DNA of 64,000 nucleotides from Bacillus sp. NTK034 (GCF_017303275.1 NZ_JAFKOJ010000001.1:496001-560000), one strand, 5' to 3'; positions 15,776-26,069 are shown, counted from the first letter of the stretch. Numbers and translations are program-made. Notes: generated from the letters alone by a model not told the origin.

Positions 15776-17299
15776 TTGAGTCAAACTTTACATAAAAAAA
15801 TGCCGCAAGGAAAGAGAAAAGTTACGAAAAAGCCTTTTGTGCTTGCTTCAGTTATGCTTGCCATGTTTATGGGGGCTATAGAGGCAACCATTGTTTCAAC
15901 TGCAATGCCTGCCATTGTTGGAGATTTAGGCGGATTTGCTTTATATAGCTGGGTGTTTTCAGCTTACCTGTTAATGAATGCTGTGACTGTTTTGATTTAC
16001 GGCAAGCTCTCAGACTTATTTGGGCGGAAGCCTGTTTTGACATTCGGGATTATCATATTTTTAATAGGTTCAATTTTATGCGGTTTTGCTGAATCGATGA
16101 CAGCTCTAATTATTTTCCGATTAATTCAGGGGTTCGGTGCTGGAGCAGTCATGCCGATTGCAACCACCATTGTCGGGGATATATACACAAAAGAGGAAAG
16201 GGCGCAGGTTCAGGGTTATTTATCAAGTGTATGGGGTATTTCAGCCATCATGGGTCCTGCAATAGGCGGGCTTCTTGTTGAATTCGTCAGCTGGCGATAT
16301 GTTTTTTGGGTTAACATTCCGCTTGGCATCATGGCTATTGCAGGCTTATGGCTTTTCCTTCATGAGAATGTGGAAAGGAAAAAGCATCAGATCGATTATG
16401 CAGGTGCTGTGCTATTAACGGTTTCCATTTCATCTCTAATGTTTGTGCTTGTTGAGGGAGGTACAAATTGGGCCTGGAATTCCATTGAATCAATCAGCCT
16501 TTTAGCGGTTAGTGTGATTGCCTTTATTTTATTCATCCTGCAGGAACAAAAAGCAGCAGAGCCAATGATGCCTTTTAATATTTGGAAGGAAAAACCGATA
16601 TTAATTGCTAATTTAGCTTCACTGACAACTGGTGTGATGCTGATCGGGATTTCCAGTTTTCTGCCTGCATTTGTCCAGGGTGTCATGGAAAGATCGCCGA
16701 TTGTAGCCGGCTTTACACTTACGACCATGTCGATTGGGTGGCCAATAGCTTCTGCAGCTGCAGGCAAGCTTCTCCTGAAAATTGGTTTTAGAAGCACCTC
16801 TGTAATAGGGGGAGTATTTTTAATTGCAGGGAGTATTTTATTCGTCACACTCACTCCTGAAGCAGGACCTGTCTGGGCGGCGGCTGGAAGCTTTTTGGTC
16901 GGGGCCGGCATGGGATTAACGAGCACTGCTTTTATTGTATCCATTCAGAGTACAGTGGAATGGAAGCAAAGGGGAATTGCTACTGCTGCCAATATGTTTA
17001 TGAGAAATCTTGGCAACACTATAGGAGCAGCCTTGCTGGGCGGAATCCTGAACAGCCAGATCAAATCGTATATACAGAAGAATGGTGAAGGCATAGATGA
17101 CAGCTTATCTTTAGATTCAGCAAATGTACTTTTAAATGAAGAAGCGAGAAACAGCCTAAATACCGGAGTGAAAGAAATCCTGCAAAATGGTCTCACCGTT
17201 TCACTTCATTCAGTGTACTATGCAGTGCTATTATTTGCTGTTATAAGCTTCTTATTGGTAATTGCTCTTCCAAAGCATGAAAAGGAAGTTGCCGATTAA
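15776..17299 (+). CDS. DHA2-family multidrug MFS transporter (14 spans)
   Basis: A 507-residue proton-driven efflux pump of the DHA2/EmrB-QacA type. About 14 hydrophobic segments; motif A is GKLSDLFGRKPVL and motif C is GPAIGGLLVEF. The TTG at 15776 is preferred: it follows GGAGGGG by six bases, and the next in-frame ATG is at 15800. This gene is inserted between darB and ccpC, which are neighbours in B. subtilis, so it is a lineage-specific addition. Substrates are probably cationic or lipophilic drugs but not predictable. Confidence 0.88.
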   Translation: MSQTLHKKMPQGKRKVTKKPFVLASVMLAMFMGAIEATIVSTAMPAIVGDLGGFALYSWVFSAYLLMNAVTVLIYGKLSDLFGRKPVLTFGIIIFLIGSILCGFAESMTALIIFRLIQGFGAGAVMPIATTIVGDIYTKEERAQVQGYLSSVWGISAIMGPAIGGLLVEFVSWRYVFWVNIPLGIMAIAGLWLFLHENVERKKHQIDYAGAVLLTVSISSLMFVLVEGGTNWAWNSIESISLLAVSVIAFILFILQEQKAAEPMMPFNIWKEKPILIANLASLTTGVMLIGISSFLPAFVQGVMERSPIVAGFTLTTMSIGWPIASAAAGKLLLKIGFRSTSVIGGVFLIAGSILFVTLTPEAGPVWAAAGSFLVGAGMGLTSTAFIVSIQSTVEWKQRGIATAANMFMRNLGNTIGAALLGGILNSQIKSYIQKNGEGIDDSLSLDSANVLLNEEARNSLNTGVKEILQNGLTVSLHSVYYAVLLFAVISFLLVIALPKHEKEVAD

Positions 17300-17309
17300 G
17301 CGGCCAGAG

Positions 17310-17338
17310 ATCTCTGCATTTACCGTGCAGAGATTTTT
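17310..17338 (+). terminator. Terminator of the DHA2 pump gene
   Basis: ATCTCTGC / GCAGAGAT with a nine-base loop and TTTTTAT. Confidence 0.82.
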
Positions 17339-17419
17339 ATATTCTTAAAGAACTGTATGTATTTTTGGTGCTTCTTTCCATTTTAATGATAATGAAACTT
17401 TAATTCGATTAAGATACAC

Positions 17420-17435
17420 TATAATAAAAAGTTAT
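17420..17435 (+). promoter_or_regulatory. ccpC -10 element with CcpC-type box
   Basis: TATAAT at 17420-17425, overlapped by ATAATAAAAAGTTAT (17421-17435). That sequence fits ATAA-N7-TTAT, the dyad CcpC recognises at citB and citZ in B. subtilis. The overlap with the promoter suggests negative autoregulation, which is known for B. subtilis ccpC. Confidence 0.65.
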
Positions 17436-17450
17436 GAAGGGAAGATGTTT

Positions 17451-18335
17451 ATGTCTTCACTTACGGAATTTCACCTTTTATCAGTGCTGGCACAGGAAAT
17501 GAATATGAGGAAAGCGGCTGAACGTTTATTTGTTTCGCAGCCAGCCCTTTCACAGCGTCTTGTAAATATTGAAAAAGAATGGGGCAGCAAACTATTCCTA
17601 CGCTCACAAAAGGGTTTGTCACTGACGCCCGCTGGCGAAATCGTACTACAATTCATTAATGAAGTTCTTGCGAAGGAAGAAAAAGTCAGGGAATCAATTA
17701 CAGCCTTGAATTCAGAGGTCCATGGGACCTTAAAAATAGCTGTTGCTTCCATCGTAGGGCAAAATTGGCTGCCTCAAGTTCTTAAGAAGTTTGTCAGCCG
17801 CTATCCGCAGGCAAAAATTTCTCTGATCACCGGCTGGAGCAGTGAAATATTAAAATCGCTATATGATGATCAGGTTCATATTGGAATTATTAGAGGGACT
17901 CCGGACTGGAAGGGGATTAAAATCCCTTTATTTAAGGATAGTCTTTATCTAGTGGATACAGAGATTACAAGGCCGGAGCAGGTCCTTGAAACAGACAGGC
18001 CCTTTATTCAGTTTAAGAGTGATTCCAACTATTATCAGGAAATTCAGGACTGGTGGCTGCGGCAGTTCAAAACGTCGCCAAAACGGACGATAGTCGTTGA
18101 TCAAATTGAGACGTGCAAGCAAATGACTTTCAATGGAATAGGATATGCCATTCTTCCGGCCATTACGCTGAATGGTGCAGAGAAGAATATTTTTAAGATT
18201 CCGCTGCTGGATGAAAATAATTTGCCGATTAAGCGTGATACGTGGCTGCTGGGATATGAATCCGCCTTCCAGCTCAAGCAAGTTCAGGCATTTGTTGAGT
18301 TAATTAAGGAACATATTGAAGAAGAAGGAAAATGA
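17451..18335 (+). CDS. ccpC: LysR-type regulator CcpC
   Basis: A 294-residue LysR-family regulator: N-terminal winged helix-turn-helix (about 3-62, AAERLFVSQPALSQRL) and a periplasmic-binding-like effector domain (about 90-290). In B. subtilis CcpC represses the citrate synthase and aconitase genes, with citrate as the inducer. Identity rests on position (darB before, dapH after) and family. Start: ATG at 17451, eight bases after AAGGGA; the ATG at 17445 is too close. Confidence 0.88.
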   Translation: MSSLTEFHLLSVLAQEMNMRKAAERLFVSQPALSQRLVNIEKEWGSKLFLRSQKGLSLTPAGEIVLQFINEVLAKEEKVRESITALNSEVHGTLKIAVASIVGQNWLPQVLKKFVSRYPQAKISLITGWSSEILKSLYDDQVHIGIIRGTPDWKGIKIPLFKDSLYLVDTEITRPEQVLETDRPFIQFKSDSNYYQEIQDWWLRQFKTSPKRTIVVDQIETCKQMTFNGIGYAILPAITLNGAEKNIFKIPLLDENNLPIKRDTWLLGYESAFQLKQVQAFVELIKEHIEEEGK

Positions 18336-18439
18336 TATCAACCAGTACTTCTATTTTCATTTATTTTTCTTGTTTTCAGCGCTTTTGTTTGTTAAAGTAA
18401 TGCTAGTTGCAAAGTTATACATAGAGGAGGATTTTTAAT

Positions 18440-19150
18440 ATGAAAATGATGGATGCCAATGAGATTATTTCATTTATCCAAAACAGCACAAAATCAACAC
18501 CTGTAAAGGTTTATATTAAAGGTGAATTAGAAGGAATCGACTTCGGTGCTTCAGCAAAGGCCTTTATAAATGGCAGCACTGGTGTGGTATTTGGTGAATG
18601 GGCTGAACTTAGCCAGGCGATTGAAGCAAACCAGTCTAAAATTGAAGATTATGTTATTGAGAATGACCGCAGAAACTCAGCGATTCCATTGCTTGATATG
18701 AAAAATATTAAAGCCCGCATTGAGCCGGGTGCAATCATCCGAGACCAGGTTGAAATCGGTGATAACGCTGTAATCATGATGGGCGCATCCATTAATATTG
18801 GTTCAGTAATCGGTGAAGGTACAATGATTGACATGAATGTTGTCCTTGGCGGAAGAGCTACAGTCGGCAAGAATTGCCATATTGGAGCAGGAACTGTGCT
18901 GGCAGGGGTTATTGAGCCTCCTTCAGCAAAACCTGTTGTTGTAGAAGATGATGTTGTAATCGGAGCCAATGCAGTGGTTCTGGAAGGTGTGACGGTTGGG
19001 AAGGGAGCTGTAGTTGCGGCAGGTGCGATTGTCATTGACGATGTACCTCCTTTCACTGTGGTGGCAGGAACACCAGCTCGTGTAATTAAAGAGATTGATG
19101 AAAAGACTAAGTCTAAAACAGAAATTAAGCAAGAGCTTCGCCAATTATAA
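18440..19150 (+). CDS. dapH: Tetrahydrodipicolinate N-acetyltransferase DapH
   Basis: A 236-residue acetyltransferase of the lysine/diaminopimelate pathway that transfers acetyl from acetyl-CoA to 2,3,4,5-tetrahydrodipicolinate. The opening [14 protein letters not shown] is that of B. subtilis YkuQ (236 residues). The central part (about 90-200) is a left-handed beta helix of hexapeptide repeats (for example [16 protein letters not shown]). Strong AGAGGAGG before the ATG. The deacetylase gene ykuR follows after a terminator-like hairpin, together supplying precursor for wall and spore cortex. Confidence 0.95.
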   Translation: MKMMDANEIISFIQNSTKSTPVKVYIKGELEGIDFGASAKAFINGSTGVVFGEWAELSQAIEANQSKIEDYVIENDRRNSAIPLLDMKNIKARIEPGAIIRDQVEIGDNAVIMMGASINIGSVIGEGTMIDMNVVLGGRATVGKNCHIGAGTVLAGVIEPPSAKPVVVEDDVVIGANAVVLEGVTVGKGAVVAAGAIVIDDVPPFTVVAGTPARVIKEIDEKTKSKTEIKQELRQL

Positions 19151-19157
19151 GAATTTG

Positions 19158-19187
19158 AAAAGCGTGGATTGCGATCCGCGCTTTTTC
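19158..19187 (+). terminator. Hairpin between dapH and ykuR
   Basis: AAAGCG-GGAT / ATCC-CGCTTT with six Ts. It may be a partial terminator because ykuR follows directly. Confidence 0.7.
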
Positions 19188-19269
19188 TAAAGGTGAAAAT
19201 CTTTTGGTTAATTATGACGACTATAGCGTGAATGAAATATATGGGGCATTTTTACAAGGGGGAAGAGTT

Positions 19270-20394
19270 TTGGTCACAAATAATCCATTCGTTGCATTAC
19301 GGCGGGAGCTGCACAAAATACCGGAGTTAGGGTTCCGTGAATTTAAAACACAGAAGCTTCTATTAGATTACCTGTATTCCCTTCCTCAGGACTACATGGA
19401 AATTAAAACTTGGAAAACGGGTATTTTTGTGAAAATCAGCGGCAGGAATCCTTCCAGGATGATTGGGTATCGTGCTGATATAGACGGCCTCCCAATCATT
19501 GAGGAAACTGGTCTGCCGTTCAAGTCCGTGCATAGTGAACAAATGCATGCCTGCGGACATGATTTTCATATGTCGATTGCACTTGGCCTAATAACAAAAT
19601 TCATTGAAGAACGCATTAACGATGATTTACTGTTTATATTTCAGCCAGCTGAAGAAGGGCCTGGCGGAGCAGAACCCATGCTTAAATCTGAGATAATGAA
19701 GGATTGGAAGCCGGATATGATAATGGCCCTACATATTGCTCCAGAGTATCCGGTTGGAACAATCGCATTGAGAGAAGGATTGCTGTTTGCAAACACCTCG
19801 GAACTTTTCATTGATTTAAAAGGAAAAGGGGGACATGCGGCATATCCGCATAATACCAATGATATGGTCGTGGCAGCATGTACACTGGTCAGCCAGCTTC
19901 AGTCCATCATTTCAAGGAACATAGATCCATTGGACAGCGCAGTCGTTACAATCGGAAAAATCACTGGCGGCACCGTGCAAAATATTATTGCTGAAAAAGC
20001 GAGGCTTGAAGGTACAATCCGAACGTTATCCCCTGAATCAATGAAAAAAGTAAAAAGCAGAATTCAGGCGCTAGTCAAAGGAATTGAAGTCGGGTATGAA
20101 TGTGAAGCTTCAATCGATTACGGAAGCATGTATCATCAGGTTTACAATGAGGCAGCCTTAACAAATGAATTCATGGAGTTTGCCCGCTCCAGTACAGACA
20201 TAAACGTGGTTGAATGCAGGGAAGCGATGACAGGTGAGGACTTTGGATATATGCTTGAAGAAATTCCAGGCTTCATGTTTTGGCTTGGCGTCAATTCAGA
20301 ATACGGACTTCATCATGCCAGGCTGAATCCAGATGAAGCAGCAATCGAGAAAGCGATTGAATTGATTGCAGCTTATTTAAGGTATAAAGGTTAA
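19270..20394 (+). CDS. ykuR: N-acetyl-diaminopimelate deacetylase
   Basis: A 374-residue M20-family amidohydrolase that removes the acetyl group from N-acetyl-LL-diaminopimelate. Metal and catalytic motifs: [26 protein letters not shown] and GEDFGYMLE. The frame is open from 19204, but the TTG at 19270, after AAGGGGGA, gives exactly the length of B. subtilis YkuR and starts at the conserved [14 protein letters not shown] region. Functional partner of dapH. Confidence 0.93.
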   Translation: MVTNNPFVALRRELHKIPELGFREFKTQKLLLDYLYSLPQDYMEIKTWKTGIFVKISGRNPSRMIGYRADIDGLPIIEETGLPFKSVHSEQMHACGHDFHMSIALGLITKFIEERINDDLLFIFQPAEEGPGGAEPMLKSEIMKDWKPDMIMALHIAPEYPVGTIALREGLLFANTSELFIDLKGKGGHAAYPHNTNDMVVAACTLVSQLQSIISRNIDPLDSAVVTIGKITGGTVQNIIAEKARLEGTIRTLSPESMKKVKSRIQALVKGIEVGYECEASIDYGSMYHQVYNEAALTNEFMEFARSSTDINVVECREAMTGEDFGYMLEEIPGFMFWLGVNSEYGLHHARLNPDEAAIEKAIELIAAYLRYKG

Positions 20395-20435
20395 CCATTT
20401 GCAGTAAGCATTTACTAAATAAAATTGAAAATGTT

Positions 20436-20486
20436 AAAAAAGCTGATTTCAAAGAACCTTTTTAGGTTCTGCGAAATCAGCTTTTT
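20436..20486. terminator. Bidirectional terminator, ykuR and ykuT
   Basis: AAAAAAGCTGATTTC / GAAATCAGCTTTTT enclosing a second stem AGAACCT / AGGTTCT, between converging genes. Confidence 0.9.
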
Positions 20487-20496
20487 GCTTACGGCT

Positions 20497-21357
20497 TTAT
20501 CCGGCAGCACTTTCTGATCCTGCCTGTTTTTGAATGAGCACCTGATGAGGGAATGGGATTTCGATTCCGTTAGCTTCCAGTGCTTCCTTCAGTGCTTTTC
20601 TCAGCTGTCGTTCGACAGCCCACTGTTCCATGTTTTCTGTCTTGGCAATAATTCTTAATACAACATCAGATGAGCCTAATGTTTGTACGCCAATGACATT
20701 AGGTCCCTCAACAATCGCCTGGTTTTCTTTGGCTATCTTGTCGCAGACTTCCTGGAGAACTGTTATAGCTTCATCAATATCGTCATCATAGGAGATTCCT
20801 ATATCAACCAGTGCGCGCATATTGCCGCGGGAATGATTGCTCAGACTGGTAATCTCCCGGTTGGGGATATAATGCAATGTTCCGTCAAAACTGCGGATTT
20901 GTGTAGTTTTTAATCCGATTTGCTCCACTATTCCTGAGTAGCTTCCAGTTGTAACATAATCCCCGACATCAATTTGCCTTTCCAGCAATATAAAAAACCC
21001 TGTTACTACATCGCTGACAAGGCCTTGAGCTCCAAAGCCAACCGCTAATCCGACTACACCGGCACCGGCAAGAATGGCAGTTGCTTTTATGCCGAAAATC
21101 TGCAGTATCGTAACAGCAAAAATAAAAATAAGTACGTAAGAGAAAATGTTTTTAGCTAGACTTTGCAGTGTCTTCGATCTTCCTGGAGATATTCTTTCCT
21201 TCCTTCCGATTCCCTCAAAACTTTTATGTATGATTTTATTCCCTGCAGACTTAACGATTAAAAAGGCAAAATAGATAGCTGCGAGCTTTAATAGAATAAG
21301 TCCGGCATCAATCAGCAGGGCTTCCCAATTTATTTGCGATAAATTTAGATTCTCCAT
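20497..21357 (-). CDS. ykuT: MscS-family mechanosensitive channel YkuT
   Basis: A 286-residue small-conductance mechanosensitive channel. Two to three N-terminal membrane spans, a Gly/Ala-rich pore helix (ATAILAGAGVVGLAVGFGAQ, about 88-107) and the soluble beta/alpha cage domain. It releases solutes on osmotic downshock. Position after ykuR matches B. subtilis ykuT. Start: ATG at 21357 with AAAGGAAG upstream; the frame continues to 21420 but the extension is Cys/Lys-rich and unsupported. Confidence 0.9.
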   Translation of the reverse strand: MENLNLSQINWEALLIDAGLILLKLAAIYFAFLIVKSAGNKIIHKSFEGIGRKERISPGRSKTLQSLAKNIFSYVLIFIFAVTILQIFGIKATAILAGAGVVGLAVGFGAQGLVSDVVTGFFILLERQIDVGDYVTTGSYSGIVEQIGLKTTQIRSFDGTLHYIPNREITSLSNHSRGNMRALVDIGISYDDDIDEAITVLQEVCDKIAKENQAIVEGPNVIGVQTLGSSDVVLRIIAKTENMEQWAVERQLRKALKEALEANGIEIPFPHQVLIQKQAGSESAAG

Positions 21358-21692
21358 TCTAACGCTTCCTTTCAGTATGATTAAAGTCATCATTTTATCG
21401 CAACAGCGCTTTATATGCAAACGGTTAGCCTTTCTATCATGTGGACAGCACTAGATAATGGGTGGATGGGAATTCTAAATTTTAATGCAGTTTTCTAGAT
21501 TGGAAGCCATATTATCGACTTTCAAGGGCATTAATAATGATTAGGAGCTTTCATAGACTCACTAAAAAGATAGACTTCAAAAAAAGTGGAAAAATCAAAC
21601 AAAAAGGGGTGGAAAAATAATTCGAAACTCGATATATTTAATATTACGTTCTAACTTTTCTAATTTTTCAGCAAGTTAAAGGGGGAATGCAA

Positions 21693-23447
21693 ATGGAAAC
21701 ATTTAAAAAATTAAAGCAATATTATTGGCCATTCAAACATTATTTTATCTGGTCCATATTCTTTCTGTTTATTGTGACAGCGATAACGGTTGTGTATCCA
21801 ATGATCCTGCAGCTGACAATTGATGAGGTTGTCATAGGGGGGAATTATGGGTGGATACCCTATTTGGCCTTAGGCTTCATTGCCATAATGGCTGTAAAAG
21901 GGGCAGCGACTTATATCCATCAGTACACCGGTGATTTGTTTGGGATCACATCGGTCTATGAACTTAGAAATGTACTTTATGAAAAGCTGCAGTTCTTGCC
22001 GTTTAGATATTATGACAATGCAAAAACAGGCGATTTAATGTCGCGGCTTACTGCAGATGTTGAGGGGTTCCGTTTTTTTCTTTCATTCGGATTTTCTGAA
22101 CTCATTCGTTTTGTTTTACTGATCCTTATCAGTGTTTCTGTCATGTTTTATTATTCTATTCCGCTGGCGATTGTTACTCTTATTACGCTGCCTTTCCTCG
22201 CGGTAGTCACCTTTAAATTCGATAAAGCTGTGCATCCGGCATTCCGGAGCATCCGCAAATCCTTTGGGCGGCTGAATACAAAAGTCCAGGAAAACATAAG
22301 CGGAATCAATACAGTGAAGTCATTATCACGAGAAGATTTTGAGATTAATAAATTCAATGACTCTAACAGTGACTATAAGGATAAATATCTTTTTACTTCT
22401 GATATTTGGGCTAAGTATTTTCCGTTAATGGAGTTTCTGGGCAATTTAAGTGTTGTATTGCTCCTGGCTTACGGAGGTTATCTTGTTATGGCAGACAGTC
22501 TGAAGCCAGGGGAACTAGTCGCTTTTTATAGCCTTGTCTGGTATATTATGTGGCCTATTATGAATCTTGGTTTTATCGTTAATCTATTTTCGCAGTCTAA
22601 AGCTTCCGGAGAGCGTCTCATTGAGATCCTTGAGGCAGATAATGAGATTGAGGATATAGAATCATGTGTGAAGGCAGAACGTTTGCTGGGTGAGGTGGAA
22701 TTTCGCAATGTTACGCTGAAATATAGCAAGGATGATAATGACGCTTTATCCAATATCTCTTTTCATGCTGAGCCAGGAAAGGTGATCGGGTTAATAGGCT
22801 CGACGGGATCAGGGAAAACGAGCCTAACACAGCTTATGACAAGATTTTATGAGCCAACTGAAGGTCATGTGATTATTGATGGGGTAAATGTGCAGGAGTA
22901 CTCTCTTCAATCACTGAGAAGAAACATTGGCTTTGTTCTTCAGGAATCTTTTTTGTTTTCTTCTTCGATTAAAGCGAATATTGCATTTGGGAAACCTGAT
23001 TCCACCATGGAGGACATCATTGAAGCTGCCAAACGTGCACAGGCACATGAATTTATCATGGAACTTCCTGATCAATACGATACCGTACTTGGCGAGAGGG
23101 GCATGGGGCTTTCAGGCGGTCAGAAGCAAAGGATTGCGATAGCAAGGGCCATCTGTGCAGATCCCAGCATTTTAGTTTTGGATGATGCAACAAGTGCTGT
23201 GGATATGGAAACAGAATTCAGAATACAAAAAGCTCTGAAAGAAGTAATGGCTGATCGAACTACCTTTATCATTGCCCACCGGATTTCTTCACTAAAGCAT
23301 GCAGATGAAATCCTTGTACTGGAAAACGGGAGAGTGGCTGAACGGGGGACACATGAAAAGCTCCTTAAAAATAATGGCCCATATCAGCGGATTTACGATA
23401 TTCAATATCAGGACCGCGATGTGGTTCTCCAATCAAATGCAGGCTAG
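21693..23447 (+). CDS. Heterodimeric ABC exporter, subunit 1
   Basis: A 584-residue half-transporter: six membrane spans (about 1-310) and a C-terminal ATPase with Walker A GSTGSGKTS, signature LSGGQKQR and Walker B ILVLDDATS. The residue after the Walker B aspartate is Asp, not the catalytic Glu, marking a degenerate ATP site. It pairs with the next gene 11 bases downstream, as YfiB/YfiC- or BmrC/BmrD-type exporters do. ATG at 21693, eight bases after AAAGGGGG. Likely exports drugs or lipids; not present between ykuT and ktrC in B. subtilis. Confidence 0.9.
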   Translation: METFKKLKQYYWPFKHYFIWSIFFLFIVTAITVVYPMILQLTIDEVVIGGNYGWIPYLALGFIAIMAVKGAATYIHQYTGDLFGITSVYELRNVLYEKLQFLPFRYYDNAKTGDLMSRLTADVEGFRFFLSFGFSELIRFVLLILISVSVMFYYSIPLAIVTLITLPFLAVVTFKFDKAVHPAFRSIRKSFGRLNTKVQENISGINTVKSLSREDFEINKFNDSNSDYKDKYLFTSDIWAKYFPLMEFLGNLSVVLLLAYGGYLVMADSLKPGELVAFYSLVWYIMWPIMNLGFIVNLFSQSKASGERLIEILEADNEIEDIESCVKAERLLGEVEFRNVTLKYSKDDNDALSNISFHAEPGKVIGLIGSTGSGKTSLTQLMTRFYEPTEGHVIIDGVNVQEYSLQSLRRNIGFVLQESFLFSSSIKANIAFGKPDSTMEDIIEAAKRAQAHEFIMELPDQYDTVLGERGMGLSGGQKQRIAIARAICADPSILVLDDATSAVDMETEFRIQKALKEVMADRTTFIIAHRISSLKHADEILVLENGRVAERGTHEKLLKNNGPYQRIYDIQYQDRDVVLQSNAG

Positions 23448-23458
23448 GAGGTGCCCCC

Positions 23459-25282
23459 TTGAAAAAAACTAAATTAAGAAATGATAATGTGTTAAATAGA
23501 TTTCAATACTCAGCAGACGAAGTCATTGAGAAGCCGTTTAACTGGAAGCAGATGCTGCGCTTGTTCAGTTATATGGAGCCATACAGAAAAAATTTGCTTC
23601 CGCTCTCTATTATAATGGTTTTAATAAATACAGCAGTCAGACTGATTATTCCGATCTTAATCGGTGTGTACACATTAGATAAAGCTTTGATTGAAAAGGA
23701 CGGTCAACTGCTTGCCTTTCTAGTTTCAGTGATTGCGCTTCTCTACACCATTTCATATGCTGCAAACTATTTCAGGATTAAATGGATGAATAAGCTGGGC
23801 CAAAGTGTAATTTATGATCTGCGGAAACATTTATTTACACACGTACAAACGCTTTCGCATCGTTTTTTTGATCAGCGTTCGGCAGGATCCATACTGGTAA
23901 GAATCATGAATGACATAAATTCGCTTCAGGAGCTGTTTACCAATGGAGTCATAAATCTTCTGATGGATCTGATCATGCTTGCAGGGATTTTTATTATTTT
24001 ATTTACACTTAGCCCTGAACTGACTCTGGCTATAATGGTTATTTTGCCTATCATGTTTTTTATTTCCACTAGTTTGCGGAGAAATATCCGCAGATCGTGG
24101 CAAACCGTCCGGTTAAAACAATCCAAATTGAATTCTCACTTAAATGAAAGTATTCAGGGGATAAGGATTACCCAGTCTTTTACACAGGAAAAAGAGAATA
24201 TGGCATTCTTTGATGGTGTGAATACTGAGAATTTTGAAAGCTGGAGAATTGCATCCCAGAAAAATGCGATGTTCAGGCCGCTGGTTGAATTGACCAATGC
24301 CCTGGGTACGGCTGTACTGATTTGGTTTGGGGCACATCTGATTCAGGATGGGTCAATCTCGATCGGTGTATTTGTTTCTTTTGCTTTTTATTTAGGGATG
24401 TTCTGGGAGCCTATTTCCCGGCTTGGTATGGTGTATAACCAGCTGCTCATGGGAATGGCGTCATCTGAAAGAATCTTTGAGTTTCTCGATGAGAAACCAA
24501 TCGTTTCGGAAAGGAACGATGCCTTTCTTTTACCGGAGATAAAAGGTAAGATTGAATTTGAGAATGTCACATTTTCTTATGATGAAAAAAGAACAGCCTT
24601 AAATGGGGTTTCCCTTGAGATAAAATCAGGGCAAACTGCGGCGTTAGTCGGGCATACAGGATCGGGTAAAACGACGATTGCGAATTTAATCAGCCGTTTT
24701 TATGATCCTTCGGGAGGTTTTGTGAAAATTGATGGCTATGACTTAACGGATGTTTCCTTATCAAGTTTGCGCAGGCAAATCAGTGTGGTGCTGCAGGATA
24801 CTTTTATATTTTCAGGAACAATCTATGATAACATCCGTTTTGGCAGACCTGATGCAACTGATGAAAAAGTGGTGGAAGCAGCCAAAGCTGTTGGTGCACA
24901 TGGATTTATTGAAAAACTTTCAAAGGGATACGAAACTGAAGTGGAAGAAAGAGGAAATATATTATCAGTGGGAGAGAGGCAGCTCGTCTCCTTTGCCCGT
25001 GCTTTGCTTGCAGATCCGCGGATTCTTATACTTGATGAAGCTACTGCCAGTATTGACACTGAGACAGAGGTGAAAATTCAGCATGCTTTAAAAACACTTC
25101 TGAAGGGAAGAACAGCCATTATTATTGCCCATAGGCTATCTACGATCCGTGAATCCGATCAAATCTTTGTGCTGGATCATGGAAATATATTAGAACAAGG
25201 AAATCATGAAGAATTGATGAATGCAAAAGGTGAATATTATCATTTGGTAAAAGCACAGTTCAATATGCTTGATGCAATGTGA
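23459..25282 (+). CDS. Heterodimeric ABC exporter, subunit 2
   Basis: A 607-residue half-transporter with six membrane spans (about 35-340) and an ATPase domain: Walker A GHTGSGKTT and Walker B ILILDEATA with a catalytic Glu. Its signature is LSVGERQ instead of LSGGQ. With subunit 1 this forms one normal ATP site and one degenerate site (Asp Walker B of subunit 1 facing LSVGE of subunit 2). The N-terminal 30 residues are an extra cytoplasmic tail. TTG start at 23459 after GGAGGTG. Confidence 0.9.
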   Translation: MKKTKLRNDNVLNRFQYSADEVIEKPFNWKQMLRLFSYMEPYRKNLLPLSIIMVLINTAVRLIIPILIGVYTLDKALIEKDGQLLAFLVSVIALLYTISYAANYFRIKWMNKLGQSVIYDLRKHLFTHVQTLSHRFFDQRSAGSILVRIMNDINSLQELFTNGVINLLMDLIMLAGIFIILFTLSPELTLAIMVILPIMFFISTSLRRNIRRSWQTVRLKQSKLNSHLNESIQGIRITQSFTQEKENMAFFDGVNTENFESWRIASQKNAMFRPLVELTNALGTAVLIWFGAHLIQDGSISIGVFVSFAFYLGMFWEPISRLGMVYNQLLMGMASSERIFEFLDEKPIVSERNDAFLLPEIKGKIEFENVTFSYDEKRTALNGVSLEIKSGQTAALVGHTGSGKTTIANLISRFYDPSGGFVKIDGYDLTDVSLSSLRRQISVVLQDTFIFSGTIYDNIRFGRPDATDEKVVEAAKAVGAHGFIEKLSKGYETEVEERGNILSVGERQLVSFARALLADPRILILDEATASIDTETEVKIQHALKTLLKGRTAIIIAHRLSTIRESDQIFVLDHGNILEQGNHEELMNAKGEYYHLVKAQFNMLDAM

Positions 25283-25294
25283 ATGAACAAAATG

Positions 25295-25320
25295 AAACCT
25301 CCGAGCGGAGGTTTTATTTT
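25295..25320 (+). terminator. Terminator of the ABC exporter operon
   Basis: AAACCTCCG / CGGAGGTTT followed by TATTTTG. Confidence 0.85.
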
Positions 25321-25409
25321 GTCAGGAAGGAACATATTATGGATAGACTCCTGTCTGTGCTATTATGGTATTATTGTCTATATTGCTAACTTTGCTGGGG
25401 GAAGATAGG

Positions 25410-26069
25410 ATGAAAAAAGAATTTGCTGTTATCGGACTTGGACGTTTTGGAGGAAGCATCTGCCATGCTCTGGCAGAAGAAGGCATGGAAGTAATGGCGA
25501 TTGATGTAAATGAAGACCGTGTGAACGAATTTGCGAGAATCGCTTCACACGCAGTGGTTGGCGATACTACGGATGAATCCGTTATCAAGAGTTTGGGAAT
25601 ACGCAATTTTGACCATGTTATAGTGGCGATTGGCGATAATATTCAGGCCTCTATCCTGACCACATTAATTTTAAAAGAGGTAGGAGTTAAAAGGATTACG
25701 GTTAAGGCTCAAAATGATTATCATGCAAAGGTATTGAGGAAAATAGGAGCAGATCATGTTGTTCATCCTGAAAGGGATATGGGCAGAAGGATTGCCCATA
25801 GTATCGTTTCAAATAATGTTCTGGATTATTTGGAACTATCGGATGAGCATAGCATTGTAGAAATCGTGGCTAATGAAAAACTTGCCGGCCATAGCATTAT
25901 TGATCTTGATATCCGTGCAAAGTACGGTATCAACATTGTTGCAATCAAAAGAAAAAATGAAATTATCGTATCTCCGCAGGCGAATGAAAAAATACAATTT
26001 GACGACATCCTAATTGTTATTGGAGCAGACGTAGATATCAACCGTTTTGAAAAGAAAGTGATGTCTTAA
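25410..26069 (+). CDS. ktrC: Potassium uptake gating subunit KtrC
   Basis: A 219-residue cytoplasmic subunit of a Ktr potassium channel: an RCK_N Rossmann domain (GLGRFGG, residues 9-15) and an RCK_C domain (about 135-219). B. subtilis KtrC (221 residues) pairs with KtrD and is shut down by c-di-AMP bound to RCK_C. Adjacent to rnjA as in B. subtilis. No membrane partner is encoded nearby. The ATG at 25410 follows GGGGGAAG; the longer frame from 25365 is not needed. Confidence 0.9.
   Translation: MKKEFAVIGLGRFGGSICHALAEEGMEVMAIDVNEDRVNEFARIASHAVVGDTTDESVIKSLGIRNFDHVIVAIGDNIQASILTTLILKEVGVKRITVKAQNDYHAKVLRKIGADHVVHPERDMGRRIAHSIVSNNVLDYLELSDEHSIVEIVANEKLAGHSIIDLDIRAKYGINIVAIKRKNEIIVSPQANEKIQFDDILIVIGADVDINRFEKKVMS

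Noticed and set aside
16396-16944. 182-codon minus-strand frame opposite the DHA2 pump
   Set aside because: Shadow frame; the plus strand encodes a complete transporter with all motifs.
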